A stretch of 5,806 nt of DNA, taken from positions 1-5,806 of the forward strand of contig CAMLJR010000162.1 of assembly GCA_946480345.1 (NCBI GenBank), read 5' to 3'. The stretch comes from an uncultured Spongiibacteraceae bacterium. Lineage in GTDB: Bacteria > Pseudomonadota > Gammaproteobacteria > Pseudomonadales > CAMLJR01. Below are positions 1 to 4,776 of this stretch, in pieces (the first letter of the stretch is position 1; each line of letters opens with the position of its first letter). Below the pieces are notes generated by a model, which searched no databases, was not told where the DNA came from, and worked only from the letters and a program-made list of their open reading frames with translations. Made by a program: the position numbers and the translations under genes.

Positions 1-1
1 T

Positions 2-49
2 GACTTCATTGAAGAGAATGCGTTGAAAGTGGCCAATCTGGATATTTGA
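2..49 (+). CDS. 3' end of an unidentified + strand gene (partial)
   Basis: Only one + strand frame is open from the window edge. It gives the C-terminal residues DFIEENALKVANLDI and ends in TGA at 47-49; the other two + frames hit stops within about 30 bases. An intrinsic terminator about 70 bases downstream on the same strand supports a transcription unit ending here. Fifteen residues are too few to name a family. The reading frame is seen directly; that it is a real gene is inferred from the terminator. Confidence 0.4.
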   Translation, partial: DFIEENALKVANLDI

Positions 50-120
50 TGTCGTTGTCGATTCTCACCTTCATTGAAATTTCGTCTCAAATTCGTGAAA
101 TGAAATCTCGAACCAAAATG

Positions 121-145
121 AAACGGCCTTACGGTCGTTTTTTTT
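121..145 (+). terminator. Rho-independent terminator
   Basis: An 8-bp stem AAACGGCC / GGTCGTTT (one G-U pair) closes a 4-base TTAC loop. The T run starts inside the right arm and continues to base 145, giving eight T in a row. This is a canonical intrinsic terminator for the + strand gene that ends at 49. In the opposite direction the stem is followed by CATTTT, so it could also give weak backup termination of - strand transcripts from the VF530 gene. Confidence 0.8.
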
Positions 146-191
146 GGCTGCGCAACTCGACGTGTTCATTTAGCGACGAAGATTTGAAACT

Positions 192-208
192 CGCTTTAAC
201 CTAAAGCG
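192..208 (-). terminator. Possible weak terminator hairpin after the VF530 gene
   Basis: A perfect 7-bp inverted repeat, CGCTTTA and TAAAGCG, is separated by 3 bases and lies about 18 bases downstream of the - strand stop at 227-229. On the - strand it is followed by AGTTTC rather than a real T tract, so it would be a weak or Rho-assisted terminator, or simply a 3' end-stabilising hairpin. The inverted repeat is seen directly; the function is inferred from position. Confidence 0.35.
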
Positions 209-226
209 CAAATGGCGAAAATACTT

Positions 227-457
227 TCACAGATTTTTAAATTTCGTAGCGACATACAAACGCTCCACTTGCTCTCTAGCCCACGGCGTCTTCCGTAGAA
301 AACTTAAACTCGATTTCACGGAGGGATCCTTCTTGAAGCAATTTATATTTATTCGGTCGGCTAACTCGCTCCAGCCGTAATGATCCACGAGTTTGATGAC
401 TACGGCTTCCAGCGTGACGCCGTGCAGTGGATTGTTCGGTTGCTGTTCCTTCGACAT
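227..457 (-). CDS. VF530 / DUF2132 family small DNA-binding protein
   Basis: A 76-residue cytoplasmic protein that is essentially one VF530 (DUF2132) domain. The family hallmarks are recognised in order: [10 protein letters not shown] (8-17), a helix ending HYGW (26-29), the RININCF block (35-41), [19 protein letters not shown] (44-62) and a closing ERLYV (65-69). The family is named after the Vibrio fischeri protein VF530, whose structure was solved and which has been described as DNA-binding; its cellular role is not established. Length matches the family, so the gene is complete. The ATG at 457-455 has only a modest GAGA about 10 bases upstream as ribosome site. It is a single gene, flanked downstream by hairpins and diverging from the secreted-protein gene at 664. 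Family call is confident, function is not. Confidence 0.9.
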   Translation of the reverse strand: MSKEQQPNNPLHGVTLEAVVIKLVDHYGWSELADRININCFKKDPSVKSSLSFLRKTPWAREQVERLYVATKFKNL

Positions 458-663
458 AAAAATCGTATCTCGCTCAACGCAATGAAGTCCGCTAGCCCGG
501 AATTTTAACGCGGCCGCCCTCGTCTTCCGTCATTCTTCTCCCTGAAAATTCCGATCCGATATACGCCGAAAGCACTATCGACGAAGGCTGCTCAATCCCG
601 CCACCATGACGCACCGTTGTCATCGGGCGGCGGAATTCGCTTATTTCTGTTCGGGAGAGAATC
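458..663. promoter_or_regulatory. Divergent intergenic region with candidate promoters
   Basis: These 206 bases separate two divergent genes and should hold both promoters. On the - strand, TAAAAT (507-502) is a five-of-six match to the sigma-70 -10 box and would give a leader of about 40 bases for the VF530 gene, but no good -35 box sits 16-18 bases upstream. On the + strand I see no convincing promoter: TATACG at 560-565 lacks a -35 partner. GGGAGAGA at 653-660 is the ribosome binding site for the gene at 664. No open reading frame here has a recognisable product. Confidence 0.3.
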
Positions 664-1245
664 ATGCGTTATTCATTGGGAGTGCTGCTGCTTGCGTTTG
701 CCGCTGCCGGTATCGTCAGCGCGGATGTCGGGACGATCGCCACCGAAAGCCAGCCGGGAAAAGTCAGTGTCGCCGAAAGCGTGCGGACTTTTGCCACGAT
801 TACTGAAATCGATGGGAAGACGCGCAACGTAAAATTAAAGGGACCGCTCGGCAACGTCGTTGACGTCGTGGCGGGTCCGGAAGTGAAAAACTTTGCGCAA
901 TTGAAAGTCGGCGATCAGGTCAATATGGAATTTGTCGAAGCGCTGACGCTGGAGTTGAAAAAAGGCGGAGGTCTGGTGGTGCAGCGCACCGAACAGGGCG
1001 GAAGCGCGCATGCCAAGCCGGGCGAGCGGCCACAAGGCCAAATGGGCCGGCAGGTGGTTATTGTTGCCGACGTGGTTGGCCTCGATCCTACGCGCCAAGT
1101 GGTGGTATTGCGCGGACCGCAACGCGTCGTCGAATTGCGTGTGCGCGATCCGCAACAATTTAAATTGATCGCTCTCGGCGATCAGGTGGAGGCAACATTC
1201 CTGCAGGCATTAGCGCTCGCGGTTGAGCCGGTAACCAAGAAATAA
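664..1245 (+). CDS. Secreted protein with two tandem copies of a small beta-rich domain
   Basis: A 193-residue protein with a clear Sec signal peptide: Arg2, a hydrophobic core at 5-18, and a VSA-type signal peptidase I site after Ala20, so it should be periplasmic or exported. The mature part holds two homologous units, about 44-98 and 135-187, each with the pattern D-x-x-x-R-x-V-x-L-x-GP ... VV ... LxxGDQVxxxF-x-x-AL-x-L. A Gly/Pro/Gln-rich linker (about 110-130) joins them. There are no cysteines, no lipobox and no catalytic motif that I can identify. Alternating hydrophobic residues suggest small beta-barrel or OB-like folds. The ATG at 664 is preceded by GGGAGAG with good spacing. Its stop lies 10 bases from the stop of the convergent gene at 1256. 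I do not recognise a named family with certainty; function unknown. Confidence 0.85.
   Translation: MRYSLGVLLLAFAAAGIVSADVGTIATESQPGKVSVAESVRTFATITEIDGKTRNVKLKGPLGNVVDVVAGPEVKNFAQLKVGDQVNMEFVEALTLELKKGGGLVVQRTEQGGSAHAKPGERPQGQMGRQVVIVADVVGLDPTRQVVVLRGPQRVVELRVRDPQQFKLIALGDQVEATFLQALALAVEPVTKK
793..1224 (+). repeat. Internal domain duplication within the secreted-protein gene
   Basis: Unit 1 (793-957, residues 44-98) and unit 2 (1066-1224, residues 135-187) align along their whole length with two one-residue gaps. Shared anchors are the D-x-x-R-x-V-x-L-(K/R)-GP strand pair, a following VV, the GDQV turn, and the F-x-x-AL-x-L end. The DNA keeps an identical 13-mer, TCGGCGATCAGGT, at 908-920 and 1175-1187, the codons around GDQV. 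Most of the remaining DNA has diverged, which suggests an old duplication. Confidence 0.7.
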
Positions 1246-1255
1246 GGACGTATTT

Positions 1256-1651
1256 TCAATGCCGGGTCGGGTGTTCTACTTGCGCCAGCTCGGCCTCATC
1301 CTTGCCGCTGCCACCGCCGATGTCGGCTGCATCGACGATGCTTAAGCTTTTATCGGCGGGTCGTTGCTCGGCATAAATTTCGTAATCCTCTTCTTCGCCG
1401 AGCAGTGTTTCAGGGCTTAAGTCGTCGTCGGTAATTCGGCTGCCGCGATCGGGAACTTCGCCGCCGCTCAAACCGCCCGCCTGTTCGCGTTCGCGCGAAA
1501 GCACTGCGCGCTCATCGTCGGTCGCGGGATCGCCAGTGCGCGGAGGTATGCGTGCATCGTCGTCGAAATCGAGTTCGCGCACATTGTCATTGCCGGCACG
1601 GCCAGCGGCGTTGCCACTGTAATCGCCCGTTTGGATACGTTCGTTCGCCAT
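1256..1651 (-). CDS. Acidic, probably disordered hypothetical protein
   Basis: A 131-residue protein with 33 Asp/Glu against 14 Lys/Arg, no Cys or Trp and very few aromatic residues, so it is strongly acidic and probably largely unstructured. There is no signal peptide or membrane segment, so a cytoplasmic location is expected. Acidic clusters lie at DFDDDAR (28-34), ITDDDLSPETLLGEEEDYE (73-91) and DKSLSIVDAADIGGG (100-114). The ATG at 1651-1649 has an excellent AGGAG (1664-1660) 8 bases upstream, which together with the length argues for a real gene. The motif-like centre (EQAGGLSGGEVPDRG, then DDDLSPETLL) resembles, from memory, short hypothetical proteins of pseudomonads, but I cannot confirm it. 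It is monocistronic, convergent with the secreted-protein gene and divergent from the glycosylase gene. Function unknown. Confidence 0.7.
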   Translation of the reverse strand: MANERIQTGDYSGNAAGRAGNDNVRELDFDDDARIPPRTGDPATDDERAVLSREREQAGGLSGGEVPDRGSRITDDDLSPETLLGEEEDYEIYAEQRPADKSLSIVDAADIGGGSGKDEAELAQVEHPTRH

Positions 1652-1833
1652 TTCGATCTCTCCTCTCGATTAATCCCTATTGCTAATGACCGCGTCGTTA
1701 TCGATTCATTCCCTGTTCGATACTGCAAATCGGCAGCTCGCAAATTAAGCGCGAGAAAATTCGAAATCGAACGGCTCCGAACTCCCGCCTACTTTTCGCT
1801 GTCGATGAAGAAATTTCGCCAGGGAAAGTCGTT
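1652..1833. promoter_or_regulatory. Divergent intergenic region between the acidic-protein and Fpg/Nei-like genes
   Basis: These 182 bases must drive both the acidic-protein gene (leftward) and the glycosylase gene (rightward). Two ribosome sites are clear: AGGAG on the - strand (1664-1660) and AGGGAAAG on the + strand (1821-1828). Short dyads such as CTCGC/GCGAG around 1738-1755 are within chance expectation, and I could not find a well-spaced sigma-70 promoter pair. No convincing open reading frame is seen. Confidence 0.3.
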
Positions 1834-2565
1834 ATGCCTGAAGGTCCGAGCATTGTCATTTTGCGCGAAGAAGCGGAACAGTTCGTCGGTCAGCGCATTC
1901 GTCGCGTTGCAGGTAATAGCAAAATCGATTTAACGCGGCTGCACGATCAACCCATCGTTGCCTTGCGCAGCTGGGGAAAGCATTTTCTGATTGAACTGCC
2001 GACGTTTTCGGTACGTATTCACTTGCTATTATTCGGCAGTTACCGCGTCAACGAACGTAAAGATGCTGCGCCACGATTGAGTCTCGGATTCGATAATGGC
2101 GAATTAAATTTTTACAGCTGCTCGGTGCAATATATCGACGAACCGCTGGATGCGCGTTACGACTGGAGCGTGGATGTTATGTCGGATCAATGGAATCCGA
2201 AGCAGGCGCTGAAAAAATTACGCGCAATTCCAGAGGCGCTCGCGTGCGATGTGATACTCGATCAAACCATTTTCGCGGGTGCCGGCAATATTTTTAAAAA
2301 CGAAGTGCTGTTCCGGATTCGTGTACATCCACTGTCGAAAATCGGCGCGTTGCCAGCCGCAAAATTGCGCGAGTTGGTAAAGCAGGTTCCTGTCTATGCG
2401 TTCGAATTTCTCGCATGGAAAAAAGCCTTCGTGTTGCGCCAGCATTGGCTCGCTCATCGCCAATCGATATGTCCGCGCTGCGATATTCCATTTATTAAGG
2501 CCAAGCTCGGACGCGGCTCGCGGCAAAGTTTTTTTTGCGAGCGCTGCCAAAAGCGGTATCTTTGA
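1834..2565 (+). CDS. Fpg/Nei-family DNA glycosylase / AP lyase (endonuclease VIII-like)
   Basis: This 243-residue base-excision-repair enzyme should remove oxidised bases and cleave the abasic strand by its lyase activity. The N-terminal MPEGPS exposes the catalytic Pro (residue 2 before Met removal) followed by the catalytic Glu3. Lys49 in SWGKHFLIEL matches the conserved beta-hairpin lysine of Fpg and Nei. The H2TH region reads LDQTIFAGAGNIFKNEVLF (142-160), including Asn152. The C-terminal zinc finger has Cys213, Cys216, Cys235 and Cys238 (CPRC ... CERC), with Arg230 in the DNA-contacting hairpin. It is shorter than classical Fpg or Nei (about 260-270), the saving being in the N-terminal domain and its link to H2TH. 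MPEGP fixes the start, with AGGGA 8 bases upstream. dps follows 84 bases downstream. Family certain; whether it prefers oxidised purines or pyrimidines cannot be told from sequence. Confidence 0.93.
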   Translation: MPEGPSIVILREEAEQFVGQRIRRVAGNSKIDLTRLHDQPIVALRSWGKHFLIELPTFSVRIHLLLFGSYRVNERKDAAPRLSLGFDNGELNFYSCSVQYIDEPLDARYDWSVDVMSDQWNPKQALKKLRAIPEALACDVILDQTIFAGAGNIFKNEVLFRIRVHPLSKIGALPAAKLRELVKQVPVYAFEFLAWKKAFVLRQHWLAHRQSICPRCDIPFIKAKLGRGSRQSFFCERCQKRYL

Positions 2566-2598
2566 ACTTCTCATAAGCTCGTTGAAAAGCTGTTCTCA

Positions 2599-2633
2599 TA
2601 GATTGAGATTTATTTTCGTAGATTGAATTTATT
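2599..2633 (+). repeat. Near-identical tandem 16/15-bp repeat ahead of dps
   Basis: TAGATTGAGATTTATT (2599-2614) and TAGATTGAATTTATT (2619-2633) differ only by one inserted G, and their starts are 20 bases apart, about two helical turns. The repeat ends 7 bases before the dps Shine-Dalgarno. It could be a paired binding site for a regulator, an element of the mRNA leader, or a small tandem duplication without function. Confidence 0.6.
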
Positions 2634-2639
2634 AACGGC

Positions 2640-2644
2640 GGAGG
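2640..2644 (+). promoter_or_regulatory. Ribosome binding site that fixes the dps start
   Basis: GGAGG lies 5 bases before the ATG at 2650. It rules out the in-frame TTG at 2623, which has no such site and would place the GGAGG inside the coding region. Confidence 0.85.
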
Positions 2645-2649
2645 CAACC

Positions 2650-3168
2650 ATGAAAGCCAAAAAGAAAAAAGATACGAATCAGGAAGGTACCGGTAGCGTC
2701 GCGATCGATATCGGTATCTCGGCGGAATTGCGCGAACAAATCGCCGGCGGTTTATCGCGCCTGCTCGCCGACAGCTACACGCTGTATTTGATGACGCATA
2801 ATTTCCACTGGAACGTAAAGGGGCCGATGTTCAACACGCTGCATTTAATGTTCATGCAGCAATACACAGAACAGTGGACTGCGCTCGATTTGATCGCAGA
2901 GCGTATCCGCGCGTTGGGGTTTCCCGCCCCCGGCACCTATAAGGAATTCGTTAAGCTTGCATCGATCAAAGAGGTAGAAGGCACGCCGAAAGCGCTTGAT
3001 ATGGTGCGACATTTAGTGTCGGCGCAAGAGGCTACGGCGCGTACCGGGCGTAAGTTATTCGAGCTGGTCGATAAAGCCAATGATCAGCCAACAGCGGATT
3101 TGCTGACGCAACGATTGGACGTCCACGAAAAAACTGCATGGATGCTACGTAGTCTGCTGGAAGAGTAA
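2650..3168 (+). CDS. dps: Dps-type miniferritin (DNA protection during starvation protein)
   Basis: A 172-residue Dps-family protein, expected to form a 12-subunit shell that oxidises Fe(II) with peroxide, stores iron and protects DNA. The N-terminus KAKKKK (2-7) resembles the lysine-rich tail that lets E. coli Dps bind DNA. The ferroxidase signature is seen as [10 protein letters not shown] (50-59, His53), LH (His65) and DLIAERI (80-86, Asp80 and Glu84), spread over the usual inter-subunit site. The position equivalent to E. coli Asp67 is Met69 here, a possible loss of one ligand. Helices continue to the C-terminal [17 protein letters not shown], and length is typical. ATG 2650 is chosen from the GGAGG just upstream. 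The gene lies 84 bases after the Fpg/Nei-like glycosylase gene on the same strand, a sensible oxidative-stress pairing, and ends at the hairpin at 3186-3214. Confidence 0.93.
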   Translation: MKAKKKKDTNQEGTGSVAIDIGISAELREQIAGGLSRLLADSYTLYLMTHNFHWNVKGPMFNTLHLMFMQQYTEQWTALDLIAERIRALGFPAPGTYKEFVKLASIKEVEGTPKALDMVRHLVSAQEATARTGRKLFELVDKANDQPTADLLTQRLDVHEKTAWMLRSLLEE

Positions 3169-3185
3169 AACGCTTGAGTAAGACG

Positions 3186-3214
3186 TTCTCGCACTCGGCA
3201 ATCGAGTGCGAGAA
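3186..3214. terminator. Hairpin between convergent dps and VOC genes
   Basis: A perfect 12-bp inverted repeat, TTCTCGCACTCG / CGAGTGCGAGAA, encloses a 5-base GCAAT loop. It sits 17 bases after the dps stop and 12 bases beyond the end of the convergent - strand gene, so it is placed to serve both. Neither side has a long T tract, so termination may be partly Rho-dependent or the hairpin may mainly protect mRNA 3' ends. Confidence 0.7.
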
Positions 3215-3226
3215 TTGAGGCGGTAA

Positions 3227-3616
3227 TTATTGATTAAGCAGTTCGACCACTTCGATCAAATGCCCTTCGATGTCGGTCACAAATGCGACTTTTACGCCGT
3301 GTTCGGGCTGGCTTTGAATTTCTTCGGCGACTTTACCGCCCGCCTTTTTGGTGCGCTCAACGAAGGCTTCAAGATCGTCGGTGATGAAACCGATAATCAC
3401 TTCATCGCTAAACGATTTGGTGGTATCGAGAAATTTCACCAATACAAACGTCGACCCGCCGGGTGCTGTGGCGTTGAACATAATTTCTTTAATTTTCCGC
3501 CCGGTGATTTCAGCATCGACGTGAGCCAGCTCGGTCAATCCGCACACGTCTTTGTAAAACGTCGCGGATTTTTCCAAATCGTTAACCAACAACTTGGTGA
3601 AGCCAAAATGATTCAT
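3227..3616 (-). CDS. VOC superfamily (glyoxalase/bleomycin-resistance fold) protein
   Basis: A 129-residue protein of the vicinal oxygen chelate fold, with two beta-alpha-beta-beta-beta halves. The first half has KLLVNDLEKSATFYKDVCGL (8-27), the typical V-x-D-x-x-x-x-x-F-Y-x-x-x-x-G-L opening; the second has FITDDLEAFVERTKKAGGKV (77-96) and ends in VTDIEGHLIEVVEL (113-126). Against glyoxalase I, only the C-terminal Glu122 ligand looks retained: the N-terminal His position appears to be Phe6, and the middle Glu and His positions appear hydrophobic. So it is probably not a glyoxalase I; a binding or other VOC role is possible. The ATG at 3616 has AAGGA 7 bases upstream. It lies 50 bases downstream of the PhyH-like gene on the same strand, with no terminator seen between, so co-transcription is likely. 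Substrate unknown. Confidence 0.85.
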   Translation of the reverse strand: MNHFGFTKLLVNDLEKSATFYKDVCGLTELAHVDAEITGRKIKEIMFNATAPGGSTFVLVKFLDTTKSFSDEVIIGFITDDLEAFVERTKKAGGKVAEEIQSQPEHGVKVAFVTDIEGHLIEVVELLNQ

Positions 3617-3666
3617 TGCTTTTTCCTTTTGGAATTAATGGATTAAAAATACTGTAGAGAAACTCA

Positions 3667-4590
3667 TTACCACTGCATCGTTACCGGCACGTTCAGCGCA
3701 CGCAATTCGTCGGATGCACTCTCCCACTGTTCATCGAAGCCGATCGATACCGAGCTATAGCCGAGCAACTGCCGCAACGTCACCGACGAATCCTTCAGCG
3801 CGGCGGGATCGAGCACGAGCGGGAAATTAATCATCGGCCGGCACCATGGCGGGCAGTAGCCGACGATGACGCCGGCGCGCTCTTTGTCGGCGGAAACATT
3901 GGCACCGGTGCCGTGCAGCACCATGTCGGTGTAAATAATCAGCGAGCCGCGCGGCGCTTCAGCGGCAACCGATTCATAAAAACTCTGGCCGGTCATATCG
4001 ATAGCGTGGCCCCATTTATGACTGCCCGGCACCATCCGCGTGGCGCCGTTCTCGGCGGTGAAATCGTCGAGGCACCAAATAAAGCGCGACTGCAACGCGC
4101 CATCGATGAACGGCTGTGCGACACCGCGGTCGCGATGAATGAATTGCTGTGCGCTGCCGGGTCGCGTGATATTCGCGCCGTACGAATGCACGAGATAGGA
4201 TTCGTCGAACAATTGTGGACCGAGAATATGGCGGGTCATTTCGAGCGCAACAGGATGTTCAAGAAGATCGCGCAGCCATTTGTGCCGATTCGGCAAGCGA
4301 CTTAGACGGCGATTCTTGGCATCGGGATCAGTGTAAAAACGGCGCACGGTATTTTCATCCAGCGCCTCTTCGCGGCGAATTTCGCTGTCGACGATGTCGC
4401 GCACTTCGCGCGACTCAGCATCGGTCAGCACGCCTTCGAGAATCGCGAAGCCGGCGCGGTCGAGATCGGCCTTGACCTGCTCCAGGCTGCGCGTCGGTTG
4501 CGGCAACTCGATCGAAGTATCGACCGGTATCACCTTGGCGGGTTTCGGAGTCGTGTTCTGCTCTTGCTGTTTCGCATTACCGGTAGCCAT
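3667..4590 (-). CDS. Phytanoyl-CoA dioxygenase (PhyH) family Fe(II)/2-oxoglutarate oxygenase
   Basis: A 307-residue cytoplasmic protein of the PhyH superfamily of Fe(II)- and 2-oxoglutarate-dependent oxygenases, which hydroxylate small organic substrates. The iron triad is visible as H-x-D in QFIHRDRG (His152, Asp154) and the distal His226 in DMVLHGTGANVS. Arg238 in KERAGV, 12 residues later, fits the 2-oxoglutarate carboxylate contact. ENGATRMVPGSHKWG (180-194) is a typical family block. The first 35 residues are Gln/Thr/Pro/Lys-rich and probably disordered. The start is reasonably firm because the next Met in frame is far inside the fold (residue 118) and GAGG lies just upstream of ATG 4590. 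It probably leads a two-gene unit with the VOC gene and diverges from pirin. No pathway genes nearby reveal its substrate; members range from phytanoyl-CoA to ectoine hydroxylases. Confidence 0.9.
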   Translation of the reverse strand: MATGNAKQQEQNTTPKPAKVIPVDTSIELPQPTRSLEQVKADLDRAGFAILEGVLTDAESREVRDIVDSEIRREEALDENTVRRFYTDPDAKNRRLSRLPNRHKWLRDLLEHPVALEMTRHILGPQLFDESYLVHSYGANITRPGSAQQFIHRDRGVAQPFIDGALQSRFIWCLDDFTAENGATRMVPGSHKWGHAIDMTGQSFYESVAAEAPRGSLIIYTDMVLHGTGANVSADKERAGVIVGYCPPWCRPMINFPLVLDPAALKDSSVTLRQLLGYSSVSIGFDEQWESASDELRALNVPVTMQW

Positions 4591-4776
4591 ACAACCTCAC
4601 TAGCGCTGAATTATCGAGTTATCAGTTAAAGCGGATGCGTAGCGTCACCCATTTCCTTAGCACTAAGCAATACGTAAGGTTATGTATTAACGAATCTTAA
4701 GCTGGCGACGGTCGCGATGCATTCTGTAGAGTTAGGGTGCAGAAGCCAGCCGATGAATGAATAGCGGGAGAAAACG
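4591..4776. promoter_or_regulatory. Divergent intergenic region between PhyH-like and pirin genes
   Basis: These 186 bases should hold promoters for both flanking units. Visible elements are the dyad CTTAG-CA-CTAAG (4656-4667), which looks operator-like; a weak + strand promoter pair TTAGCA (4657-4662) and TATGTA (4681-4686), 18 bases apart and overlapping that dyad; and the small hairpin GCGAC-G-GTCGC (4705-4715). GGGAG (4766-4770) is the pirin ribosome site and GAGG (4598-4595) that of the PhyH-like gene. No regulator gene lies nearby, and none of the promoter calls is strong. Confidence 0.35.

Larger units (their letters stand above)
2566..2649 (+). promoter_or_regulatory. dps upstream region with candidate promoter
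   Basis: This AT-rich 84-base gap has no terminator hairpin after the glycosylase gene, so read-through into dps is possible. TTGAAA at 2582-2587 is a five-of-six -35 match; 17 bases on, GAGATT (2605-2610) is a poor -10 match, so the promoter is tentative. The tandem repeat at 2599-2633 overlaps where the -10 and start point would be. E. coli dps is controlled by OxyR, sigma-S and nucleoid proteins; whether any of that applies here is inference. Confidence 0.35.

Noticed and set aside
4..78. Ten-base direct repeat CTTCATTGAA at 4-13 and 69-78
   Set aside because: One copy is inside coding sequence and the flanks do not match, so chance is the simplest explanation.
617..646. TTGTCA ... TTATTT as a promoter for the secreted-protein gene
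   Set aside because: The -10 match is poor and the implied start point would fall within the ribosome binding site.
606..832. Two overlapping + strand reading frames (606-806 and 617-832) of 66 and 71 residues
   Set aside because: They are Arg/Cys-rich out-of-frame translations overlapping the secreted-protein gene, whose signal peptide and ribosome site are convincing.
835..1158. 107-residue - strand reading frame
   Set aside because: It is antisense to the secreted-protein gene, has no recognisable motif and a composition typical of a reverse-strand shadow.
2218..2574. 118-residue - strand reading frame
   Set aside because: It lies opposite the H2TH and zinc finger region of the Fpg/Nei-like gene, which is certain.
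2623..2649. Upstream TTG start that would add 9 residues to Dps
   Set aside because: It has no Shine-Dalgarno, and the strong GGAGG at 2640-2644 is ideally placed for the ATG at 2650.
3227..3616. Glyoxalase I (gloA) assignment
   Set aside because: Only the C-terminal Glu ligand seems conserved; the His/Glu/His positions appear to be replaced.
3230..3646. 138-residue + strand reading frame
   Set aside because: It is fully antisense to the VOC gene, which has fold motifs and a good ribosome site on the other strand; the + frame is Phe/His-rich with no family resemblance.
4705..4715. Hairpin GCGAC-G-GTCGC as a terminator or riboswitch
   Set aside because: Five base pairs with a one-base centre, no T tract, and it sits in a divergent promoter gap, so it is not supported as either.
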